Origin: VXNE01 sp965208745
GTDB taxonomy: Bacteria; Pseudomonadota; Gammaproteobacteria; Pseudomonadales; Azotimanducaceae
Direction: 5' to 3'
Length of the DNA: 64,000 nt
NCBI GenBank assembly: GCA_965208745.1
Contig: CBDBPN010000004.1
Span: 2,914,001-2,978,000 of the forward strand
Shown: positions 1 through 7,748 of the stretch, in pieces
How positions within the stretch are numbered: position 1 is the stretch's first letter
Layout: each line of letters starts with the position of its first letter
Made by a program: the position numbers and the translations under genes
The notes under the pieces: generated by a model
What the model was told of the DNA's origin: nothing
The model's input: only the letters and a program-made list of their open reading frames with translations
Database searches by the model: none

Positions 1-1409
1 ACGACGAAACGGGGGTTGTGCGCGTTCATGCGCGCGATCCTGGCGGCGTCCGGCGTGCCGTCCTGGCGCACGCGCGTGGCGTACGCTTCGAGCCACGCCT
101 CGCACCGTTCGCGGAGCGCCGGCGTGAGGGCGCCCGGGTCGTACCAGGCGTCCCGCAGCGGCTCGACGCTGACGGCGTCCAGGTCGACTTGGGCCAGGTC
201 GCGGAAGAACAGGGTCATGTCGATCTCGGCGCTTGCGAAGATCGCGAACAGCTCTCCGAAAAGCCGCTCGTCCCCCTCTCGTTCGCAGCGCGCGAGGCCC
301 AGTTTCCGGGCGGTCATCGCCTCTGACTGCTCCGCGTACCGCCGCGCGAAGTCCGTGAGCACGGCCTCGAGCGGCTCGGCGTCCCCGACCAGGGGGAGGA
401 GGGCGTGCGCGAGCCGCAGCAGGTTCCACTGGGCGATGGCGGGTTGCTGGCCGTACCGGTACCGCCGCGTGGCCGCGTCGGTGGTGTTGGGCGTCCAGTC
501 CGGATCGTAGCCCTCCAGCCAGCCGTACGGCCCGTAGTCGATCGTGAGGCCGAGCACGCTCATGTTGTCGGTGTTCATCACGCCGTGCACGAAACCGACG
601 CGCATCCAGTGGACGATCATGTCCACCGTGCGCGCGGACACCTCGGCGAACCAGCGCGCGTAGCGGTCGGCTGGCGTCCCGTCGCCGTCGAGTTCGGGGA
701 AGTCCGTCGCGATCGTGAATTCGAGCAGGCGACGCAGGAGTTCGGTGTCGCGCCTCGCGGCGAGGATCTCGAAGTGTCCGAAACGGGTGAACGACGGCGC
801 CATCCGGCACACCACCGCGCCTGGCTCTGGCGCCGGGTGGCCGTCGTACAGGATGTCGCGGACGACCTGCTCCCCGGTCAGCACCAGCGACAGGGCGCGC
901 GTGGTCGGCACTCCGAGGTGGAACATCGCCTCGCTGCACAGGAACTCGCGCAGGGACGAACGCAGCACGGCCAGGCCGTCGGCTGTGCGTGAGTATGGTG
1001 TAGGACCCGCGCCCTTGAGCTGCAGCGTCCACCGCTCGCCCCGACCGTTGACGACCTCGCCGAGATTGATGGCGCGCCCGTCGCCGAGCTGTCCCGCCCA
1101 GTTGCCGAACTGGTGGCCGCCGTAACAGGTGGCGATGGGGTCCATGCCGTCGAGCACGCGGTTGCCGGCGAGCACCTCGGCGTACGCTTCCGTATCCGTC
1201 GGCTCGGCCGGCAGGTCGATGAGGGCGGCCGCCTCGCGTGACCACGCGATGAGCTTCGGCGCCGGGGCGGCTTGCGGCAGGACGCGCGAATAGCACGCGC
1301 CCGACACCTGGCGGCGGAAGTTGGCGGCTTCGGGGTCGGCGGGAAGCAGAGCGGCGAAGCGGTTGTCGAACCGCAGCGCGCCGAGCGTGGCCTGTGACTG
1401 GGCGTGCAT
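1..1409 (-). CDS. selO: Protein adenylyltransferase SelO (YdiU family), C-terminus cut by window edge
   Basis: Translating the minus strand from the ATG at 1409 gives about 469 codons without a stop before the window ends. The frame carries the SelO signature VGFVHGVMNTDNMS followed by LGLTIDYGPYGWLEGYDP, an upstream CYGGHQFGNWAGQLGDG glycine-rich stretch, and ends in AHNPRFVV, close to the family C-terminus. SelO is a pseudokinase-fold enzyme that transfers AMP to Ser/Thr/Tyr of target proteins and is tied to redox stress in E. coli; the Asp/Asn of the MNTDN motif bind metal. It lies on the same strand as amtB but after its terminator, so it is probably transcribed separately. Confidence 0.93.
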   Translation of the reverse strand, partial: MHAQSQATLGALRFDNRFAALLPADPEAANFRRQVSGACYSRVLPQAAPAPKLIAWSREAAALIDLPAEPTDTEAYAEVLAGNRVLDGMDPIATCYGGHQFGNWAGQLGDGRAINLGEVVNGRGERWTLQLKGAGPTPYSRTADGLAVLRSSLREFLCSEAMFHLGVPTTRALSLVLTGEQVVRDILYDGHPAPEPGAVVCRMAPSFTRFGHFEILAARRDTELLRRLLEFTIATDFPELDGDGTPADRYARWFAEVSARTVDMIVHWMRVGFVHGVMNTDNMSVLGLTIDYGPYGWLEGYDPDWTPNTTDAATRRYRYGQQPAIAQWNLLRLAHALLPLVGDAEPLEAVLTDFARRYAEQSEAMTARKLGLARCEREGDERLFGELFAIFASAEIDMTLFFRDLAQVDLDAVSVEPLRDAWYDPGALTPALRERCEAWLEAYATRVRQDGTPDAARIARMNAHNPRFV

Positions 1410-1462
1410 GGGCACATTCTACGGGACGGTTCGCGCGCGGCGGCGCCGACCCCCGGGTCGCG

Positions 1463-1489
1463 GAAAGAAAAGGGGCGCCGAAGCGCCCC
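1463..1489 (-). terminator. Rho-independent terminator after amtB
   Basis: On the minus strand a 7-bp GC stem (GGGGCGC/GCGCCCC) closed by a TTCG tetraloop is followed directly by TTTTCTTT. It sits 14 bases after the amtB stop and before selO, so it should end the porin-glnK-amtB transcript. Confidence 0.85.
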
Positions 1490-1502
1490 GTTGAGGGGTC
1501 CC

Positions 1503-2750
1503 TTACGCTTGCGAGAACTCCGGATAGGCCTCGATGCCTGTCTCGGAGACGTCCGCGCCGCGGTCCTCGTCCTCTTCGGAGATGCGGATTCCCATCGCGT
1601 ACTTGAGGATGGCCCACACGATGAGGCTCGCGATGAACACCCAGCCGAAGATGCCGACGATGCCGAGCAGTTGGCCGCCGATGGTGGCGTCGTCGTTGCT
1701 GAACACCACCGCGATGATGCCCCAGATGCCACAGGTGCCGTGCACGCTGATCGCGCCGACCGGGTCGTCGATCCTGAGCCGGTCGAGCAGCACGATGGAG
1801 GCGACCACGATCAGGCCGCCGATGGCGCCGACGATCATGGACCAGAACGCGCTCCCGGACAGCGGGTCCGCGGTGATGGCCACGAGCCCCGCCAGGGCGC
1901 CGTTCAGGGCCATCGTCAGGTCGGCCTTGCCGAACCAGATGCGCGCCAGGACGAGCGCGGCCACGAGGCCGCCGCAGGCGGCGATGTTGGTGTTGACGAA
2001 CACCTTCGCGACGGCGTTCGCCTCGTCGACGTTGGAGAGCTTCAGCTCCGAACCGCCGTTGAAGCCGAACCAGCCGAACCACAGGACGAACATCCCGAGC
2101 GTGGCGAGCGGCATGTTGCATCCCGGTATGGCGTTCACGTGCCCGTTCGGGCCGTACTTTCCGGCCCGCGGCCCGAGGAGCAGCACGCCGGCGAGCGCGG
2201 CGGCGGCGCCGCACATGTGCACGATCCCGGAACCGGCGAAGTCGGAGTACCCGGCCTCGGACAGCCAGCCGCCGCCCCAGGTCCACATGCCCTGCAGGGG
2301 GTAGATGAACGCGGTCATCACCACGGCGAAACCGAGGAACGCCCAGAGCTTCATCCGCTCCGCCACGGCCCCGGAGACGATGGACATGGCCGTCGCGACG
2401 AACACCACCTGGAAGAAATAGTCCGAGCGGTTGGAGTAGTACGTGTCGCCGCCGCTCGCGACGACCGCCTCCGCGGTGTTCTCCGGCTGCAGCAGGAAGC
2501 CGATGCTCGGGAAGATGCCGCCGGCCCCGGTCCCCCCCACGTACATGATGTGGTAGCCGATGAGCAGGTACATGATGCACGCGATGGCATAGAGCGCGAC
2601 GTTCTTGGTCAGGATCTCCGCCGTGTTCTTGGCGCGCACCATGCCGGACTCGAGCATCGAGAAGCCGCACGCCATGAACATGACGAGGACCCCCATGACG
2701 AGGAAGTAGAACGTGTCGATGGCGTAGTTGGTCTGGATCAGGTCTTGCAC
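1503..2750 (-). CDS. amtB: Ammonium transporter AmtB
   Basis: A 415-residue polytopic membrane protein of the Amt/MEP/Rh family. It has the conserved DFAGSGIVHMCG segment (Asp170, His178) and the GAISVHGTCGIWG segment (His337); these two histidines form the twin-His gate that deprotonates ammonium in the pore. The N-terminus begins directly with the first membrane helix, without a cleavable leader. It is last in a minus-strand operon torF-like porin, glnK, amtB (42 bases after glnK), the usual coupling in which GlnK plugs AmtB when nitrogen is plentiful. Transcription is probably from the sigma-54 promoter near 4012-4027. Confidence 0.97.
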   Translation of the reverse strand: MQDLIQTNYAIDTFYFLVMGVLVMFMACGFSMLESGMVRAKNTAEILTKNVALYAIACIMYLLIGYHIMYVGGTGAGGIFPSIGFLLQPENTAEAVVASGGDTYYSNRSDYFFQVVFVATAMSIVSGAVAERMKLWAFLGFAVVMTAFIYPLQGMWTWGGGWLSEAGYSDFAGSGIVHMCGAAAALAGVLLLGPRAGKYGPNGHVNAIPGCNMPLATLGMFVLWFGWFGFNGGSELKLSNVDEANAVAKVFVNTNIAACGGLVAALVLARIWFGKADLTMALNGALAGLVAITADPLSGSAFWSMIVGAIGGLIVVASIVLLDRLRIDDPVGAISVHGTCGIWGIIAVVFSNDDATIGGQLLGIVGIFGWVFIASLIVWAILKYAMGIRISEEDEDRGADVSETGIEAYPEFSQA

Positions 2751-2792
2751 TGTGGCTCTCCTGTTTGTTCCTGCGAGGGAAGGTCCCGCCCC

Positions 2793-3131
2793 CTAGATGG
2801 CCTCGGACCCGGTCTCGCCGGTCCGGATGCGAACGACTTCCCCGAGGGGCGTGACGAAGACCTTGCCGTCACCCACCTTCCCCGTGTTGGCGGACTGGGA
2901 GATGGCTTCAAGGCATTGATCGATGAGGTCGTCGCCGACGGCGACCTCGATCTTCACCTTGGGGAGGAAGTCCACGACGTACTCGGCTCCGCGGTACAGT
3001 TCCGTATGGCCTTTCTGGCGGCCGAAGCCCTTGACCTCGGTCACCGTCATTCCGGCCACACCGACTTCCGACAGGGCTTCGCGGACGTCGTCGAGCTTGA
3101 ACGGCTTGATGATTGCCGTGATGAGTTTCAT
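2793..3131 (-). CDS. glnK: PII nitrogen regulatory protein GlnK
   Basis: A 112-residue PII trimer subunit. It shows the family start MKLITAIIKPFKLDDVREAL, the T-loop GFGRQKGHTELYRGAEY with the uridylylation target Tyr51, and the C-terminal VGDGKVFV ATP/2-oxoglutarate binding signature. It lies between the porin gene and amtB on one strand, which marks it as the AmtB-gating GlnK rather than GlnB. A second, very similar PII gene lies 1.3 kb upstream (4394-4732). Confidence 0.96.
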   Translation of the reverse strand: MKLITAIIKPFKLDDVREALSEVGVAGMTVTEVKGFGRQKGHTELYRGAEYVVDFLPKVKIEVAVGDDLIDQCLEAISQSANTGKVGDGKVFVTPLGEVVRIRTGETGSEAI

Positions 3132-3215
3132 TTGGTTACTCCTCTGCTCCGAGGCGCCCCGATTGGCGCGCGTGAGTGTGGCGCGCCGCTCGAGGGCGCA
3201 TCCTGAGTTCTGCCG

Positions 3216-3890
3216 CTACAGGCTCTTCGAGATCGACAGAATGACGCGGGCTTCGCAGTCGGCGTCGCAGACGTCCTCGTCGAGATCGGTGCCGATCAGG
3301 CCGATGCCGATGTCCGCACCGGCCACCGGGAACGTGAGGGTCGCGCCGTAGTCGATGTACATGTCGTCGTCGCCGTTGATTTCGTCCGCGTTGTTGAAGC
3401 CGACGTGGAAGTCGACCGCGGCGTTCTCCGTCACCGACCAGCTATAGCCGGCGTACGGGTAGTAGAAGGTGGGTCCGCCGTCGCCGAGATAGGCGTCGGA
3501 GTAGTTGATTCCGAACGTGAAGGCGTTGACGCCGATCGAGGCGGCGAGTTCGTTGTAGTCGAGCGCGTCCCCCTCGCTGATGTACTCGAAGCGGATGTAG
3601 CTCACGTCGTAGGAGACACCGCTGTCGCCGAACTCGCCGCCGTAGCCGACGTACAGGTCGAGCTCCGTGCTCGTGTCGTCGCCGAAGTTGACGTTGGACA
3701 TCCATGTCCCGACGTAGAAGCCGGACTCCGCGGCGACGTCGAAGCCGCCCTGGATCGCCGGATCGCGGGTCGTCTGCGACCAGCCGCGGAACGAGTAGTC
3801 CGTGGCGATCGTAACGTTGCCCGAAATCTCGGCGGCCGTCGCACCGAGAGCCAGGCAACCTGAAATCAGGGCCGGTATTGTCTTGCGCAT
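3216..3890 (-). CDS. TorF family putative porin (outer-membrane beta-barrel)
   Basis: A 224-residue protein with a signal peptide (MRKTIPALISGCLALGATAA, cleaved near residue 20) followed by alternating aromatic/polar strands typical of a beta-barrel, for example TIATDYSFRGWSQT and GFYVGTWMSNVNFG. The opening YSFRG(W/I)SQT after the leader and the length match the TorF/TIGR02001 family. These porins are commonly first in glnK-amtB operons, as here. Role inferred: outer-membrane uptake of a small nitrogen compound under nitrogen limitation. The C-terminus has a small Cys pair (CDADCEA) near the end. The assignment rests on family likeness and context, not on substrate evidence. Confidence 0.88.
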   Translation of the reverse strand: MRKTIPALISGCLALGATAAEISGNVTIATDYSFRGWSQTTRDPAIQGGFDVAAESGFYVGTWMSNVNFGDDTSTELDLYVGYGGEFGDSGVSYDVSYIRFEYISEGDALDYNELAASIGVNAFTFGINYSDAYLGDGGPTFYYPYAGYSWSVTENAAVDFHVGFNNADEINGDDDMYIDYGATLTFPVAGADIGIGLIGTDLDEDVCDADCEARVILSISKSL

Positions 3891-4011
3891 TTGCGTCCTC
3901 TACCTCTCTATCCCGTTTGAAATCGACTGCTTGTGGCCGATGAGGCAAATGCCTCGCCGGGTCGTTCACTCGCCCGCGAGCTTGCGTCGGTCTCCCAAGC
4001 GCCCTGCATGC

Positions 4012-4027
4012 TGCACATACCGTGCCA
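4012..4027 (-). promoter_or_regulatory. Sigma-54 (RpoN) promoter for the porin-glnK-amtB operon
   Basis: The minus strand reads TGGCACG GTAT GTGCA, matching the RpoN consensus TGGCACG-N4-TTGCA with one mismatch and the exact GG(-24)/GC(-12) spacing. It is about 120 bases upstream of the porin start codon. A promoter of this type needs an activator, and an NtrC-like site lies about 250 bases further upstream. Confidence 0.8.
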
Positions 4028-4279
4028 CCATGCATGGAATATCCGCTGACGGGAGCGCGGCGACCGACGGCGGTGGTTCCGTGGACGGCCGGTGGGGCTG
4101 GGACGCAGGCGGAGCCGGTGCCGAGCGTGCGCGAAACTCCGTTCGCGTTGCGAGGCAGCGGGCCAGCCCGGGCGCCGCGGGCCCGGGCCGCTCCGTCGCA
4201 CGTTCGTCACGGCGCGAAGGGGTACGACGGCATCACCCGTCGCGTGATTGGCGGGAACGCCCCAAGGCCGTGCTTGGTA

Positions 4280-4296
4280 TGCGCCAAATTGGTGCA
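4280..4296. promoter_or_regulatory. NtrC-like enhancer site
   Basis: TGCGCCAAATTGGTGCA is a near-perfect dyad with the NtrC arrangement TGCACY-N5-GGTGCA (one arm base differs). It lies about 250 bp upstream of the sigma-54 promoter, a normal enhancer distance. This supports nitrogen-starvation control. Confidence 0.65.
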
Positions 4297-4322
4297 GAGC
4301 GGGGATCGGGTGTTGAGGGCGG

Positions 4323-4355
4323 CCGGACGGGACGCCCTTGCGGCGTCCCGTCCGG
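4323..4355 (-). terminator. Long perfect hairpin downstream of the second PII gene
   Basis: CCGGACGGGACGCC at 4323-4336 pairs with all 14 bases of 4342-4355 around a 5-base loop. It begins about 40 bases after the glnK2 stop (minus strand) and lies between that gene and the NtrC-like site. No T-run follows, so it may be a transcript-end stabiliser or a factor-dependent stop rather than a classic intrinsic terminator. Confidence 0.5.
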
Positions 4356-4393
4356 ATCTTCGTGCTGGCCGGCCGCGACGGGCGGCCACGGGG

Positions 4394-4732
4394 TTACAGG
4401 GCGTTGGCGCCGGTCTCGCCGGTGCGGATGCGGACGATCTCCTCCAGGTTTGCGACGAAGACCTTGCCGTCTCCGACTTTCCCCGTGTTGGCGGACTTGC
4501 CGATCGCCTCGATGCACTCGTCGAGCATGCCGTCGTCGACGGCGATTTCGATCTTGACCTTGGGCAGGAAGTCGACAGCGTACTCCGCGCCCCGGTAGAG
4601 TTCGGTGTGGCCCTTCTGGCGCCCGAACCCCTTCACCTCGGTCACCGTCATCCCGGACACGCCGATCTCGGAGAGCGCTTCGCGCACATCGTCGAGTTTG
4701 AATGGCTTGATGATCGCCGTTATCAGTCTCAC
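4394..4732 (-). CDS. Second PII nitrogen regulatory protein (GlnK/GlnB paralogue)
   Basis: A 112-residue PII protein nearly identical to the GlnK encoded at 2793-3131. It has the same IIKPFKLDDVREALSE start, the T-loop GHTELYRGAEYAVDF with Tyr51, and the VGDGKVFV block. The start is set at a GTG (4732) with AAGGAG eight bases upstream; this gives the standard 112-residue length, while the upstream ATG would add 11 non-family residues. It lacks an adjacent amtB and has no sigma-54 promoter visible in its short upstream gap, so it may be the constitutive PII. GlnB or GlnK cannot be decided from sequence alone. Confidence 0.93.
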   Translation of the reverse strand: MRLITAIIKPFKLDDVREALSEIGVSGMTVTEVKGFGRQKGHTELYRGAEYAVDFLPKVKIEIAVDDGMLDECIEAIGKSANTGKVGDGKVFVANLEEIVRIRTGETGANAL

Positions 4733-4799
4733 CGTGGATTCTCCTTCAGCCCGGGCGTAACGCATGCCCGTCGATTGTCACTCAATTGGCCGGGATTTC

Positions 4800-5537
4800 C
4801 TACCGGCCCGGGGCCCGGCGGACCGGAAGGTCGCCAGCGCGTCGATAAAGCAGGAACCGGTCCCGTCTCCCGCAGATCTCGCTGAGTCCGGCTTCGCGAA
4901 AGCAGAAGGCCGCCTGCTGGCCCAGGCGACGCGAGGCTCCCATGGCCTCGGCCAGGTCCCGCGAGGTGAAAGCCTCGGGCAGTTCGGCGTCGATCATGGC
5001 GAAGAGGTCCGCCATGCCCTCGATGGTGTGGGTCTCGATGACCTCCAGCAGGCGGCGGTCGACGCTCACCCAGTCCCGCCGACGCCGGCGCCGGCGCCTC
5101 CCCTGGTACGGGACGCGTATGTCTTCGTCGACCACCATCACGACGTGGAGCGTCAGGTTGGGATGATCGAGCAGGGTCGGGATGCCGGTGAGCGCCTGGA
5201 ACACGTCGAACGGCGCTCCGTGCTTCGGTGACTTGCGGCGCGCGGTGGGGATGCCGGGGCCCCCACCGTCCTCGGGCGGATGGTCCATCCGGACGATGAA
5301 CCGGTCCCGGGCGATGGGATGCACCAGGGTCACGGGATACTCGGCGAGCAGCCGCGGCAGTTTGCGCTTGAGCGAGGAGAACGAGCCGGTCTGTATCTCG
5401 ACGATGCGGTCGCCCAAGAGCACGTCGGCCACGTAGCCGCCGACGACCGTCTCGACGGCGCCGCCCCGGGTTGCGTAACGCTGCTTCAGCGCCCGATGGA
5501 GCGATCGTTCGTTCAGTTCGCCTATCGAGGCGGGCAT
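4800..5537 (-). CDS. Unknown protein with PD-(D/E)XK nuclease-like core and winged-helix-like tail
   Basis: I do not recognise this 245-residue protein as a named family. Residues 25-75 resemble a restriction-endonuclease-like fold: GGYVADVLLGDRIVEIQTG has Asp38 then Glu47-x-Gln49, the D-X(n)-(E/D)-X-(K/Q) spacing of such nucleases. It is followed by alternating beta/helix segments. An eight-arginine run lies at 147-154. The last 80 residues (VIETHTIEGMADLFAMIDAE, then TSRDLAEAMGASRRLGQQAA) look like a winged helix. The start was chosen at ATG 5537 because the preceding reading frame is not protein-like. It lies 67 bases upstream of the second PII gene on the same strand. Function is inferred only at the fold level. 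Confidence 0.65.
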   Translation of the reverse strand: MPASIGELNERSLHRALKQRYATRGGAVETVVGGYVADVLLGDRIVEIQTGSFSSLKRKLPRLLAEYPVTLVHPIARDRFIVRMDHPPEDGGGPGIPTARRKSPKHGAPFDVFQALTGIPTLLDHPNLTLHVVMVVDEDIRVPYQGRRRRRRRRDWVSVDRRLLEVIETHTIEGMADLFAMIDAELPEAFTSRDLAEAMGASRRLGQQAAFCFREAGLSEICGRRDRFLLYRRAGDLPVRRAPGR

Positions 5538-5685
5538 CACCCCATGCGGGCCGCCGCGTACGTCGGGATAGCGTAGCAGCCCCCGGCGTTGGCGGCGAAC
5601 GCTCCACCGACGCGGGGACAACGGCTTACGCGTTTCGGGGACACCTGCCGTAGTGACGTCCGGCCACGCCTGCGAGACTGGACGG

Positions 5686-7233
5686 ATGGCTGACCTGCAC
5701 AGGGAATCGGGGACGACGCCGGCCGGCGAGGGGTCCGCGCAAGCGCCGCCGCGGCCCTGGCTGCGGGTGCGCAGCCGGGCACAGAGCGGGGTCGAGGCGC
5801 CGGAAGTGACGATCGAAGCCCACCGACCGGGGGGCGCGTCCGGCTTCTCGGTGGTCGGCATGGCGCAGACCGCCGTGCGGGAAGCCCGGGACCGGGTCAA
5901 GAGCGCAATCAAGACGATGCAGCTCGAGTTTCCGAGCGGGCAGTTGGTCGTGAACCTGGCGCCGGCGGACCTCGCCAAGCACGGCAGCCGCTACGACCTG
6001 GCCATCGCCATGAGCGTCCTGGCCGCCACCCGGCAGATTCCGGCGCGGCACCTGGAAGACCTGGAGTTCATCGGCGAACTGTCGTTATACGGGGAGGTGC
6101 GCGGCGTGCGCGGCTGCTTCGGCGCCGCGATGGCGGCGCGCGCCGCCGGCCGCGGGCTGGTGTTTCCGATGCGGAACGCGGGGGAGTTGGGTGCGCTCGC
6201 GGACGCCAGACTGTACCCGGTGCGCACGCTCGCCGAAGCCGTGCACCTCGCCCGTGCACGGGAACCCGCGGCGCGGCCGCTTCCACCGCGTGTCCGGACG
6301 CGCCAGGGCACGGTGCCGTCCCTGCGGGACGTCAAGGGCCAGTTGGCCGCCAAGCGGGCCTTGACGGTGGCCGCGGCCGGTGGCCACCACCTGCTGATGC
6401 GCGGGCCGCCGGGAACGGGCAAGACGATGCTGGCGCGGCGGCTGACCGGTCTGCTGCCGCCGCTCGCGCCGGTCGAGGCTGTCGAGGTGGCGAATATCTA
6501 CTCGGCGACCGGGCGCGAGCGTCGGGATCCGGAGCTGCGCCCCTTCCGCGATCCCCACCACACGGCCTCCGCGGCCGCCCTGATCGGGGGCGGTACGCCG
6601 ATACTTCCGGGCGAGGTGTCCCTGGCACACGGGGGTGTGCTGTTCCTGGACGAGATACCCGAGTTCCGGCGGGACGCGCTCGAGTCGCTACGGGAACCGC
6701 TGGAGTCCTCCGAGGTGGTTGTCTCGAGGGTCCGGGAGCGGTGCCGCTTCCCGGCCGGCTTCCAGTTGGTCGCGGCGATGAATCCCTGTCCCGCCGGACT
6801 GGTCTGCGACGAGACCCGCTGCCGTTGCGCGCCACAGCAGGTCCAGCGCTACCGGAGTCGGTTGTCCGGTCCGTTGCTCGACCGCATCGACCTAAACGTG
6901 GAGGTGGGGCCCGTCGACGAGGACGAGCTGTGGGAGCGCGCACCGCCGTTGGACGAGGCGGACCTCCGCCGCAGGGTCGCGGCAACGCGAAGGGCGCAAC
7001 TGGCCGGCCGGGGAAAGTACAACCGGGATCTGGACGCGCGGGAGGTCGAGCGGCACTGTGCGCTCGACGCCAAGGGCCGGAGGCTCCTGAAGCTGGCCGT
7101 GAAGGAATACGGCCTGTCCGCGCGCGCCATACATCGGGTGCAGAAGGTGGCCCGGACGATCGCGGACCTCGCCGGCGCCGAGTCGATTCTGGGATCCCAT
7201 GTCGCGGAGGCGCTGACCTACCGCGTGGGTTGA
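5686..7233 (+). CDS. comM: ComM / YifB family Mg-chelatase-like AAA+ ATPase
   Basis: A 515-residue AAA+ protein. An N-terminal ChlI/Lon-like domain (GASGFSVVGM, then NLAPADLAKHGSRYDL) is followed by Walker A GPPGTGKT at 240-247, Walker B GGVLFLDEIPEF around 318-328, and a C-terminal Mg-chelatase domain with a cysteine cluster (NPCPAGLVCDETRCRC) before PLLDRIDL. ComM is a hexameric branch-migration helicase that helps integrate incoming DNA during natural transformation. Three starts are possible: GTG 5653, ATG 5686 and GTG 5767. The homologous part begins near residue 30, so the N-terminus may be over-long. It is divergent from the nuclease-like gene and convergent with cytochrome c5. Confidence 0.94.
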   Translation: MADLHRESGTTPAGEGSAQAPPRPWLRVRSRAQSGVEAPEVTIEAHRPGGASGFSVVGMAQTAVREARDRVKSAIKTMQLEFPSGQLVVNLAPADLAKHGSRYDLAIAMSVLAATRQIPARHLEDLEFIGELSLYGEVRGVRGCFGAAMAARAAGRGLVFPMRNAGELGALADARLYPVRTLAEAVHLARAREPAARPLPPRVRTRQGTVPSLRDVKGQLAAKRALTVAAAGGHHLLMRGPPGTGKTMLARRLTGLLPPLAPVEAVEVANIYSATGRERRDPELRPFRDPHHTASAAALIGGGTPILPGEVSLAHGGVLFLDEIPEFRRDALESLREPLESSEVVVSRVRERCRFPAGFQLVAAMNPCPAGLVCDETRCRCAPQQVQRYRSRLSGPLLDRIDLNVEVGPVDEDELWERAPPLDEADLRRRVAATRRAQLAGRGKYNRDLDAREVERHCALDAKGRRLLKLAVKEYGLSARAIHRVQKVARTIADLAGAESILGSHVAEALTYRVG

Positions 7234-7249
7234 GCGCCGGGACTCAACC
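7228..7249. terminator. Hairpin between the converging comM and cytochrome c5 genes
   Basis: GGTTGAG (7228-7234) and CTCAACC (7243-7249) form a 7-bp stem with an 8-base loop that spans both stop codons. There is no T-tract. It could act as a two-way transcript end, but the stem is modest. Confidence 0.35.
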
Positions 7250-7705
7250 GCCGATGAGGTACTCGATGGCCGCGACCATCTCCGCTTCGGAGCATGCCAT
7301 GCAGGTGCCCTTCGGCGGCATCGCGCCCATCCCGGTCATGCTCGTCTGCAGCATTACGTCCATGCCCTTCGCAACCCGGGGCGCCCATTGCTCGGCGTCG
7401 TGCAGCAGCGGGGCGTTGCCCACGCCGGTGGCATGGCAGGCGAAGCAGAAACGGTCGTAGATCTGCTCTCCCGTGAGGGGCGCGGTCGCCTCGGCCACGG
7501 TCTCCGGCGGCGGTACGGGCGTCGCGGCGACGTCGCCGCAGACGTCGTCGGTTTCCATGCAGGAAGTCCCCACGGGGGCGATGCGCGCGCGAATCTCGTC
7601 TTCCGTTCCCGCCGGGAGCGCGGCGGCCCCGACCCAGGCCGCGGCAAGCATGCCTGCCAGTGCGAACAGTCGTTTCAAGACGCTGCCTCTCTCGTTGCGA
7701 TTCAT
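7244..7705 (-). CDS. Cytochrome c5-type monohaem c cytochrome
   Basis: A 153-residue exported protein. The N-terminus is a signal peptide (hydrophobic core LFALAGMLAAAWVGAAA). Haem attachment is at C87-F-A-C90-H91, the probable axial ligand is Met129 in GMGAMPPKG, and Cys135/Cys138 (CMAC) match the extra disulfide typical of cytochrome c5. An Ala/Pro/Thr-rich linker (60-78) joins leader and haem domain, with two more Cys (49 and 56) upstream. Role: small periplasmic electron carrier. The start at 7705 gives the natural leader. The 24-bp repeat bordering the tRNA-Phe island starts 20 bases upstream of this start codon, so the island may have replaced its native promoter. Confidence 0.88.
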   Translation of the reverse strand: MNRNERGSVLKRLFALAGMLAAAWVGAAALPAGTEDEIRARIAPVGTSCMETDDVCGDVAATPVPPPETVAEATAPLTGEQIYDRFCFACHATGVGNAPLLHDAEQWAPRVAKGMDVMLQTSMTGMGAMPPKGTCMACSEAEMVAAIEYLIGG

Positions 7706-7724
7706 GTTTTGGTCCGGGCAAGTG

Positions 7725-7748
7725 CTGGTGGCCAGGGGTGGAATCGAA
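7725..7748. repeat. Distal attachment-site repeat (copy of tRNA-Phe 3' end)
   Basis: These 24 bases are identical and in the same orientation to 13076-13099, which is the acceptor stem, CCA and T-arm part of tRNA-Phe. There is no tRNA body here, so this is the far att site of the island. Confidence 0.87.

Noticed and set aside
878..1732. 284-codon minus-strand frame near the left edge
   Set aside because: It spans the terminator and parts of both SelO and AmtB in a wrong frame; low-complexity Ser/Arg.
1404..3206. 600-codon plus-strand frame opposite amtB and glnK
   Set aside because: Mirror of high-GC coding on the other strand; no family features, and AmtB/GlnK are unmistakable.
5091..5100. 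GCC-rich repeat as possible small tandem repeat
   Set aside because: It encodes the arginine run of the nuclease-like protein; no array structure.
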